From Rheinheimera lutimaris (GTDB lineage: Bacteria; Pseudomonadota; Gammaproteobacteria; Enterobacterales; Alteromonadaceae), in assembly GCF_013283795.1 (NCBI RefSeq), contig NZ_JABSOD010000002.1, forward strand, positions 186,001 through 250,000: DNA of 64,000 nt, read 5' to 3'. Positions 27,325 to 35,600 of the stretch are shown piece after piece (position 1 is the first letter of the stretch; each line of letters starts with the position of its first letter). The notes under the pieces are model-generated. The model had not been told where the DNA came from. It ran no database searches and saw nothing but the letters and a program-made list of their open reading frames with translations. Both the position numbers and the translations under genes were made by a program.

Positions 27325-27420
27325 CGTTTGTTTAAGGCTTAACAATCAGTTCTATTGCCGTTGGAGTGGGGCTGTCCGAAGGCTAGAAATTTTTCTTTGG
27401 TGCTGAATAATATTAAAAGT

Positions 27421-28899
27421 ATGAATGATATGAATAATAACGATTTTTTTGAACAAATTGATAAAAAAGCTCTTTTTGATGGCATTGATTTTAAAAAAAT
27501 AAATGAATCTTTCGAGAAGTATGTGGGTTTTTTGAGTGGTTTTTACTCGGAGTATCATCAGGATTCCCGCAAATCATTGATGCGATTCTTTAATAATTTT
27601 GATGTCGAGAAGCTTGATGATGATTCTTTAGATTTTGCGTCAAAATCACTGCAGTTTGCAAACTATGACGAATTTTCTTTGCGGGGTGAGTGTGTAATAT
27701 TGTTTTCAGAGCCTGTTATAGTTTCTGATTTAAATTGTGCTAAAGGCTATGAGGATGAAAGAGAGGATACAATTCGTTTAATATCTCATAAATTTGAAGA
27801 GAAGAGATTTTCCACTAGGAAATCTTACTATGTTGATTTGGGGAGGGGTAAAACAGTAGTAAAAACTTATTTGATTTATGATATGGTTTTTGGGCTTATT
27901 TTGCCAAAAAGAAGTAAGTTTGAATCTGTAAAAGTTGCCCAGTATAAAGAATTGCTTTTAGATTATAAAAAGTTAGATCAGGCAAGGAGGTCGTTACAAG
28001 AGGCAGTTGATCTTCCTAAGATAGAAGTTCAGAACTTAATAATAAAATCAAATGAAATAAATTCAATAATTAGTCGAAGTCGAGACGTTTTTAATACGAT
28101 TCAAGGAGATATTCATGCTCTTGAGCTTGAGAAATCTCATGCGGAAAGCACTCTTGAAAGTACTAGAGCAGCATTAGATAAAGTTCGCAATGATCTAGAC
28201 AAAAATAGTATAGAGTTCAAAAAATTAGTCAACTCAGTCGTTGATGAGAATGATAAGTTAGTAACAGTGCAAGCAAAACTAAAAGTCGAGACTAGTTTGC
28301 TTAAAAAGGAAGAAGACAGACTGAAATTACTTCAGAAAGAATTAGGTGAGGCTAGTGAATCGTTAACAGCAATTAAAACAGAGCTTGCTGATGCCAAACG
28401 AGAAAAGAACTTAACAAATTTTGATACATTAGGACACTCAACTGAAACTAGTCGACAATTGGTAGCCTATTACTTGTTCGCTGCTGCGACCTTTACAGGT
28501 TTGTTGTGTATGGCTGTTTATATCTATTGGAATAGTCAAAATTTTAGTGATTCATTTCCTTATTTGTTACATGTAAGCGGCTGGAATATTTTACTGAGTA
28601 GACTCCCTTTGGTTGCCGCTACCACTCTTATAATTGGTGGTCTATCCGGTGTGTTTTTCTATTTAATAAAACATATTATTTCATTAAACACTGAAAAAAT
28701 GACAATGCTTAAGGCTGGTATTTTAGCTGAGCAAATAACGAATTCGCTAGATTGCAAAGAAATGAATGATCAGGAACGATTGGAATTTCAGCGTAACACT
28801 AAAATTAAGCTCATCATGCAGGTTTTTTCGAAGAATGAGCCTGATATCAACCAAAGCAATATCATAATCGAAGCACTTAAAGCTCTAAACTCAAAATAG
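27421..28899 (+). CDS. Coiled-coil membrane protein of unknown function
   Basis: A 492-residue protein with no family recognised. Residues 1-180 look globular and acidic, about 185-345 is a long coiled coil (repeated Leu/Glu/Lys heptads such as LEKSHAESTLESTRAALDKV), and two membrane helices lie near 355-375 and 405-430, followed by a short helical tail. The coding sequence is clearly richer in A and T than the rest of the window, suggesting recent transfer. No clear ribosome-binding site is seen; ATG at 27430 is an alternative start. It ends the cassette-like array, just before ygiQ. A defence role is only a guess from context. Confidence 0.75.
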   Translation: MNDMNNNDFFEQIDKKALFDGIDFKKINESFEKYVGFLSGFYSEYHQDSRKSLMRFFNNFDVEKLDDDSLDFASKSLQFANYDEFSLRGECVILFSEPVIVSDLNCAKGYEDEREDTIRLISHKFEEKRFSTRKSYYVDLGRGKTVVKTYLIYDMVFGLILPKRSKFESVKVAQYKELLLDYKKLDQARRSLQEAVDLPKIEVQNLIIKSNEINSIISRSRDVFNTIQGDIHALELEKSHAESTLESTRAALDKVRNDLDKNSIEFKKLVNSVVDENDKLVTVQAKLKVETSLLKKEEDRLKLLQKELGEASESLTAIKTELADAKREKNLTNFDTLGHSTETSRQLVAYYLFAAATFTGLLCMAVYIYWNSQNFSDSFPYLLHVSGWNILLSRLPLVAATTLIIGGLSGVFFYLIKHIISLNTEKMTMLKAGILAEQITNSLDCKEMNDQERLEFQRNTKIKLIMQVFSKNEPDINQSNIIIEALKALNSK

Positions 28900-29011
28900 G
28901 CTTGTTACACTTTATCTGCATAAAAAAGTTGGTCTTTTGAATTCTGCTGAACCACTTGGTGGTTTGTCGGACGTGCGTAGAATTGGGGGCAGACTGAACC
29001 TATCAACCTAA

Positions 29012-29041
29012 TTCGCCTTTCCCTTACACTCCTTGTATAAT
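29012..29041 (+). promoter_or_regulatory. Promoter of ygiQ-thpR
   Basis: A consensus -10 TATAAT (29036-29041) with a weak -35 TTCGCC (29012-29017), spaced 18 bases, 32 bases before the ygiQ ATG. Confidence 0.6.
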
Positions 29042-29073
29042 ACGCGCCCTTGTTCCGCTCTGGTGCTTAATTT

Positions 29074-31401
29074 ATGTCCACTGTTGCTACTGCCGTTTCC
29101 CGCAAGTCTGCCCCTGTAGCACGCATGGCGCCTGAGCGCGATTTATTCAGCTACCCGAAATACTGGGCCGAGTGCTATGGCACGGCGCCGTTTTTACCTA
29201 TGTCACGCGCCGAGATGGATAAACTGGGCTGGGACAGCTGCGATGTTATTTTGGTAGTAGGCGATGCTTATGTTGACCACCCCAGCTTTGGTATGGCCGT
29301 AGTAGGGCGCATGTTAGAAGCTCAGGGCTACCGCGTGGGGCTTATTTGCCAGCCGGATTGGCACAGCAAAGACGATTTTATGCGCCTGGGTAAGCCAAAC
29401 CTGTTTTACGGCGTGTCGGCCGGCAATATGGACTCGATGATTAACCGCTACACCGCCGATAAAAAGCTGCGCCATGACGATGCTTACACCGCCGGTGATA
29501 TTGGCGGCAAGCGGCCGGACCGCGCGGTTACGGTGTACACCCAGCGCTGTAAAGAAGCCTATAAAGACGTGCCGGTGATAATCGGCGGCATTGAAGCCAG
29601 CTTACGCCGTATTGCGCATTACGATTACTGGTCAGAAAAAGTACGCCGTTCGGTAATCTTTGACGCCAAGGCCGATATTTTAATTTACGGTAATGCCGAG
29701 CGGCCATTGGTAGAAGTGGCGCACCGTATAGCTTCAGGCGTGCCCATCAGCGAGATACAAGATGTACGCGGCACGGCGGTTATTCGTAAAGAGCCGCTGC
29801 CGGGCTGGCGTGGGGTGGATTCTACTGCGCTGGATAAGATCGGCAAAATAGACCCGATATCTAACCCCTATGGCGCCGATGATGTCGGTTGCAGCAGCTA
29901 TTCTGAATTTGCTAAAGCCGGTATCGATTTAACCAAACCGCAAGAAGTTGAAGCCAAACCGATTATGGTGCAGCCGCCACGGCAAAAGCCGTGGGAGCAA
30001 ACTTACGTTAAGCTGCCTGCGTTTGAGCAGGTAAGCGTTAATAAACCGTTGTACGCCCATGCCTCGCGCATTTTGCACCAGGAAACTAACCCGGGTTGTG
30101 CCCGTGCGATAATGCAGCGTCATGGCGACCGGCATATTTGGGTAAACCCGCCGGCCTTTCCGCTTTCGACAGAAGAAATGGATCTGGTGTTTGGCCTGCC
30201 GTATCAGCGCGTGCCGCACCCGGTGTATGGCAAAGAAAAAATCCCCGCTTACGAGATGATTAAAACCTCGGTGAATATTATGCGCGGCTGCTTTGGTGGC
30301 TGCTCGTTCTGCTCGATTACCGAGCATGAAGGTCGCATTATTCAAAGCCGCTCGAAAGAATCGATTATGCAGGAGATTAAGGATATTCGCGACAAAGTTC
30401 CTGGTTTTACCGGCGTGATATCCGATCTTGGTGGCCCAACGGCCAATATGTACCGTTTAAACTGCAAAAACCCCAAAGCCGAGCAAACTTGCCGTCGGCC
30501 TTCATGTGTTTACCCCACCATCTGCGAGCATATGGACACCGACCAAAGCCCGACGGTAGAGCTGTACCGCGAAGCGCGTACCTTGCCCGGTATTAAAAAG
30601 GTGTTGGTGGCCTCGGGCGTACGTTATGACCTGGCAGTAGAAGACCCTAACTATGTGCGCGAGCTGGTGCAGCACCATGTTGGCGGCTATTTAAAAATAG
30701 CGCCGGAGCATACCGAGAACGGCCCGTTATCGAAAATGATGAAGCCGGGCATGGGCGCTTACGATAAGTTTAAAGAAATGTTCGACCGCTTTAGTAAAGA
30801 AGCCGGTAAAGAGCAATTCTTAATTCCGTACTTTATTGCTGCGCACCCGGGCACCACCGATCTGGACATGGTTAACCTGGCGCTATGGCTTAAAGAGCGC
30901 GACTTTAAACTGGACCAGGTACAAAACTTTTACCCCAGCCCAATGGCGAACGCGACCACCATTTACCACACGGAAATGAACTCGCTGAAAAACATTAACA
31001 AGGCCAATGACGAAGTAGTAGCCGTGCCAAAAGGTGAGCGTCAGCGCCGTTTGCATAAAGCCATACTGCGCTACCACGACCCTAAAGGCTGGCCGCAGAT
31101 TCGCGAAGCCTTAATAAAGATGGGCTTAAAGCACTTAATTGGCCGCGGTAAAGGTTGTTTGGTGCCGGAAGAGGGCAAAGACGAGCAGTTTAAAAAGCCA
31201 CAAAAAGGCGGCCAACCGGCGCTTAGCCGCCACACCGGTTTAAACCCCGCAGCGAAGGCGATTGCCAGTCGTAGCCAGAGTGAAACGCCGGTAAAAGGCG
31301 ACAAGCAGGGCAAAAAGCCGTTTAGCGCCAATGGCAAACCAGCAGCAAAGGCCGGTGGTAAAAGTCATGGAGCTAAAACACCACAGCGGCCAAAAGGCTA
31401 A
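29074..31401 (+). CDS. ygiQ: YgiQ family radical SAM protein
   Basis: A 775-residue radical SAM protein, the usual YgiQ length. An N-terminal cobalamin-binding-like region ([17 protein letters not shown]) precedes the radical SAM core, where CFGGCSFC provides the CX3CX2C iron-sulfur ligands, and a C-terminal YgiQ domain ([16 protein letters not shown]). The last 90 residues are a Lys/Gly/Ala-rich, low-complexity basic tail. The reaction catalysed is not established. Its stop shares a base with the thpR start, so the two form an operon. Confidence 0.96.
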   Translation: MSTVATAVSRKSAPVARMAPERDLFSYPKYWAECYGTAPFLPMSRAEMDKLGWDSCDVILVVGDAYVDHPSFGMAVVGRMLEAQGYRVGLICQPDWHSKDDFMRLGKPNLFYGVSAGNMDSMINRYTADKKLRHDDAYTAGDIGGKRPDRAVTVYTQRCKEAYKDVPVIIGGIEASLRRIAHYDYWSEKVRRSVIFDAKADILIYGNAERPLVEVAHRIASGVPISEIQDVRGTAVIRKEPLPGWRGVDSTALDKIGKIDPISNPYGADDVGCSSYSEFAKAGIDLTKPQEVEAKPIMVQPPRQKPWEQTYVKLPAFEQVSVNKPLYAHASRILHQETNPGCARAIMQRHGDRHIWVNPPAFPLSTEEMDLVFGLPYQRVPHPVYGKEKIPAYEMIKTSVNIMRGCFGGCSFCSITEHEGRIIQSRSKESIMQEIKDIRDKVPGFTGVISDLGGPTANMYRLNCKNPKAEQTCRRPSCVYPTICEHMDTDQSPTVELYREARTLPGIKKVLVASGVRYDLAVEDPNYVRELVQHHVGGYLKIAPEHTENGPLSKMMKPGMGAYDKFKEMFDRFSKEAGKEQFLIPYFIAAHPGTTDLDMVNLALWLKERDFKLDQVQNFYPSPMANATTIYHTEMNSLKNINKANDEVVAVPKGERQRRLHKAILRYHDPKGWPQIREALIKMGLKHLIGRGKGCLVPEEGKDEQFKKPQKGGQPALSRHTGLNPAAKAIASRSQSETPVKGDKQGKKPFSANGKPAAKAGGKSHGAKTPQRPKG

Positions 31402-31922
31402 TGCAGCGGCTGTTTTTCAGCCTTAAGTTCTCCACCGCGCAGCAACAGCAGTTGCTGCCGTATCAGCAGCAAGTGTTAAAATTGTGCCCCGATGCCAAAG
31501 CGGTCGATACTGACAATCTGCACTTAACGCTGTTTTTCTTAAGCCAGACAGATAGCGAACAGCAACAGCGGCTGAGTAGCGCGGCAGAGCAAATTAAACT
31601 GTCTGCCTTTAGCCTGACGCTGGACGCGCTGAGCTGCTTTGCCAAACCGAAAATTTTGTATCTGGCACCGTCGCAGCTACCCGATGCGCTGTTGCAACTG
31701 CAGCAGCGCGTGGCGCAATGTTGTAAGGCAGAAGGTTTTAGCGATATCCATGATAGCTACCGGCCACATATTACCCTGGCACGGCACGCTGTTTGTGCTG
31801 AAGATTGTTACCGGCCCGTGCCGCCACTGATATTTAATGTCACTGAATTTGCACTGTATTGTTCAAAAAATAGTGGCAGTGGCGTTAGTTATCAGCCTTT
31901 GACAACCTTTAGATTGAGATAA
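31401..31922 (+). CDS. thpR: RNA 2',3'-cyclic phosphodiesterase ThpR
   Basis: A 173-residue 2H phosphoesterase with both catalytic motifs: HLTL (LHLTLFFLSQ) and HITL (RPHITLARH). It opens 2',3'-cyclic phosphates at RNA ends. Opens with RLFFSLKFSTAQQQQL, the family start. Coupled to ygiQ through TAATG. Confidence 0.93.
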   Translation: MQRLFFSLKFSTAQQQQLLPYQQQVLKLCPDAKAVDTDNLHLTLFFLSQTDSEQQQRLSSAAEQIKLSAFSLTLDALSCFAKPKILYLAPSQLPDALLQLQQRVAQCCKAEGFSDIHDSYRPHITLARHAVCAEDCYRPVPPLIFNVTEFALYCSKNSGSGVSYQPLTTFRLR

Positions 31923-31952
31923 ACATTAAGGAGCAGCGCCCCTTAATGTTTA
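31920..31952. terminator. Perfect 12-bp hairpin, bidirectional terminator
   Basis: TAAACATTAAGG (31920-31931) pairs exactly with CCTTAATGTTTA (31941-31952) around 9 bases. The left arm begins with the thpR stop codon. Lies between convergent genes. Confidence 0.75.
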
Positions 31953-31964
31953 AATAGCGGGTAC

Positions 31965-32324
31965 TTAGAAACCTGTTTCAAATTGGGCTGTAGCTTGCAG
32001 AACTTCATAGGTGCCATCGGTATACAACACTGTTGCTTTACCAAGATGCTCCTGATAAGGCTGGATAGCTTTAGTGCAATAGGTTGCATTTGACGGACAA
32101 CCTGATGTTGTTTCCTGCCAAATTACAGATGATATGGTTTTGGTTACGTCAACAATACGCCAAAGCGCATCATTTGGTGCATTATCAAGCGTATTTTCAA
32201 ATCCCCAGCAACCACCAGTTGACCAGCGATCATAAGCGGCGGTATCAACCATGCACTCCATTTGCGCTGCCATACTTGAACCTGATGCAAGCAATAGTGC
32301 TAAAGCTGTAAGTGTTTTTTTCAT
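31965..32324 (-). CDS. Small exported four-cysteine protein, unknown
   Basis: A 119-residue precursor with a clear signal peptide (MKKTLTALALLLASGSSMAA) and a mature part holding four cysteines (in MEC, GGC, SGC and YC), consistent with two disulfide bonds in the periplasm. AGGAC precedes the ATG. No family recognised. It stands alone between ygiQ-thpR and yfhM. Confidence 0.7.
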   Translation of the reverse strand: MKKTLTALALLLASGSSMAAQMECMVDTAAYDRWSTGGCWGFENTLDNAPNDALWRIVDVTKTISSVIWQETTSGCPSNATYCTKAIQPYQEHLGKATVLYTDGTYEVLQATAQFETGF

Positions 32325-32655
32325 GTTATTGTCCTGTTTTATATTGAATAAACCTTGATTGCTTTGCTTAAAGCGCATTCAGTCAACAGTGGAAATTCAG
32401 CTTGGTCAAATGATAATTTCGTATCATATGTTTATCATTTATTTGTCTTTTTGCGCGCAATGCCTGTCCGGCGGCAGTGGCGCATTTTACGGCAAAACGC
32501 GTATGCCGGTAATAAAGTAGCGATATAACAACTCTTTACCCTTAGGGGATTAAGAGTTTAAATACAAACTGCTATAGTTCATCGGTGATTAATTTTCGCC
32601 GCTTATACTCGGCCAACACACCCGAACAACGACACTCCAATAACAAGGATTGGTT
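32325..32655. promoter_or_regulatory. Divergent intergenic region before yfhM
   Basis: This 331-base gap holds an inverted repeat, AACTCTT (32530-32536) with AAGAGTT (32552-32558), enclosing a smaller CCC/GGG dyad. Possible -10 boxes TATAGT (32573-32578) and TATACT (32604-32609) precede yfhM. AAGGA at 32645 is its ribosome-binding site. Confidence 0.45.
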
Positions 32656-35600
32656 ATGCCTGCCTCTGCGTCATTTCTCAGTAAAATTTTCGGCTCGGTA
32701 AACTGGACCGCACCGCTGTGGTTACAGCGGCTGCAACAATATGCCAGGCAGCGTCCGGCCGGTTTTTGGGGCAGTATAGCGCTGCTACTGTTGCTTAGCG
32801 GTGCGGCAGTAGGGGGCTATTATTACTATCAACAATTACCTAAACCGCTGAAAGTTAAAGCAACAGTATACAGCCCGGCAGTTGGGCATTATCAGGATGA
32901 TGTTGAGCAGCCCACGCCGCTGCGGCTGCAGTTTAGCTATGATATGAGCGATCAGGCCGGGCGCATTGCGCCGGTGCCGCAGCTTTCGGCGGCGCGGCTG
33001 GATTTAATCGGCGAGGTATTAAGCGAAGGTGTAAGTATCAGCCCCGCCATTGCCGGTAAATGGTTGTGGCAGGATGACAATACCCTGACGTTTACACCGG
33101 AGCAGGCCTGGCCTGCGGCAATAGCGTATCAGCTGACACTGGACAAACGCATTTTTGCCGCCGGTACTTTACTGGCAAAACAGCAATATAGTTTTAACAC
33201 TGCGCCGTTAACGGCGACCATTAACCGGCTGCGTTTTTATCAGCACCCCACAGAACAAACTACGCGGCAAATAGTGGCTACGTTAAATTTCAGCCATCCG
33301 GTAGCTATCGACAGCCTGAAAAAGCAGCTCGCGATGACGATGCGGCCCGACGGCGGCGATGTGCGCAGCAAAGGTAATGCGTTGGAGTATACGCTAACCA
33401 CAGATAAAACCGGCCGCGAGGTGTATGTGCAGTCGGCAGCGCTTAGCTTGCCTGAGCATGAGCAATATTTAACTTTGCTGCTAAAAGCCGGGGTGCAGGC
33501 ACAAGCCGGCAATGGCAAAACCACACAAGACAGCTCACAGCAGCTGTTGGTGCCGGATAAAAGCAGCTTTTTAAAAGTAGAAGAGTTGCGCACTGACATT
33601 ATCCGCGGCTCTGAGCAACAGCTTGACCAAGAGCCGGAGCAAATGCTGTTGCTGAGTTTTACCGATCGTATCGACCGTACCGAGCTGAAAAATAAGCTGA
33701 AGCTGTATGTATTACCCAAACACCCGCAGCGCAATTCGCACTATTGGGCGGCCGGCGAGGTAAATAGCAGTGTATTGCAGCAAGCCAATTTACTCAGTTT
33801 TGAGCTGATGCCCACCGCAGAGCAGCATGACAGTGCCTTTAGCATTAAGCTGGATCTGCCACCCGGCCAGAGCTTGTTTGTCAGTGTGCCCAAAGGGTTG
33901 CAGTCGGCCAGCGAGTTTACCCTGGCCAATGAGTATCGCGCTGTGGTGCAGGCACCGCAGTATCCGGTAGAGGCGCGCATAGTGGGTGAAGGCGCCATGT
34001 TAACCCTAAGTGGCGAGCAAACCGTGCAGTTGCTTAGCCGTGGGGTAAAAGGGGTACGGGTAAAACTGCATAAATTGCTGCCACAGCAGCTGAACCACTT
34101 TATCAGCCAAACCGGTGGCGATATCAGCCAGCCGTACTTTTTTAACTATAACTTTGATGAAAGCAATATCGGCAGCCGGCATGAAAAAACCTTTAGCCTG
34201 GCCAACAGCCATGCCAAACAGGCCAATTACCTGGCACTGGAGCTGAAGCCCTATCTGGCTCAAGCCGGCATGGGGGTATTTTTTATTCAGCTATCCGAAT
34301 TTGATCCCTCACGGCCAAAACGCGAAGGCCGCGAGCTGGATAAGCGCGTGATACTGGTAACCGATTTGGGCTTGCTGGTAAAACATAATGCCGACACCAC
34401 GCAACAGGTGTTTGTAATGTCGGTAGCCGATGGCAAACCGGTGGCTGGGGCAAAGGTAGAATTACTCGGTAAAAACGGCGTGGCGGTGCAAAGCGGCACT
34501 ACCGATGCACAGGGCAGTGTTAAGCTGCCTAAAACCAATGGCCTGGTACGCGAGCGTCAGCCGGTGGTGTATCTGGTTAGCCGCAGCCGTGATGGTGTGA
34601 CAGACAGCAGCTTTATTCCGTACGACAGGTACAGCCGCCAGTTAGATTACTCCAAATTTAATACCAGTGGCCGTTATCAGGATGAACAAAGCAGCAAGGC
34701 ATTAAGTGCCTATATGTTCAGTGACCGCGGCATTTACCGCCCGGGCGAGCAGGTGCAACTGGCGGCTATTATCCGCCATAACGATTTATCGCTGGCAGAG
34801 CAAAAACTGCCGCTGAAAATTCAGGTGCAGGGCCCGCGCGGCAGTATCTTTTGGCAGCAAAACTTCCGTTTAACCGGCCTGGGTATGCACAGCTTTAGTC
34901 TGGACACTCAAGCGCACAGCGATACCGGTAATTACCATGCCAATATCAGCCTGCTGGACAGCAAAGGCAATACCGCGCGGCATTTGGGCTCGGTCAGCTT
35001 TGCGGTGGAAGAATTTCAGCCCGACACATTAAAAATAACCAGCCGTTTTAACCAACAGGGCGAAGGCTGGTTATCGCCACAGGATTTAGTGGCGCAGGTA
35101 CAATTGGATAACTTATTCGGTACCCCGGCACAGCAGCGCCGCGTAACCGCTAAATTTGAGCTGATCCCCGCGGCGTTCAGCTTTAACGAATATAAAGACT
35201 ATCGCTTTATCGCGCCAAAAGACGGCCAACTTAACCGTAGCAGCGTGCGGCAAAACCTGGATGAGCAACAAACCGATGCCGACGGTAAAGCCAACTTTAA
35301 CCTGCCGTTGGCACAATACAGCGGCGGTACTTACCGCTTAGTACTGACCACAGAAGGCTTTGACGGCGGTGGCGGAAAAAGCGTGCAAAGTATGCACAGT
35401 GCGCTGTTGTCACCGCTAAATGCATTGGTGGGGGTAAAAAGCGATGGTGAGCTGGGTTATCTGAAAAAACAACAAAGCCGCAGCCTGCAGTTTATCGCCG
35501 TTAACCGCAGCTTAGCGCAGATAGCGCTGGATGAGTTAACGCTGAAATTGGTAGAAAAGCGGCCGTTATCGAGTCTGGTAAAACAACATGACGGCACTTA

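Noticed and set aside
27324-27420. attC-like sequence (GCTTAACAATC matches RYYYAAC) before the coiled-coil gene
   Set aside because: No matching GTTRRRY partner and no paired inner boxes at a suitable distance.
29929-30345. Long ORF antisense to ygiQ
   Set aside because: Shadow of a real gene caused by codon bias; no independent support.
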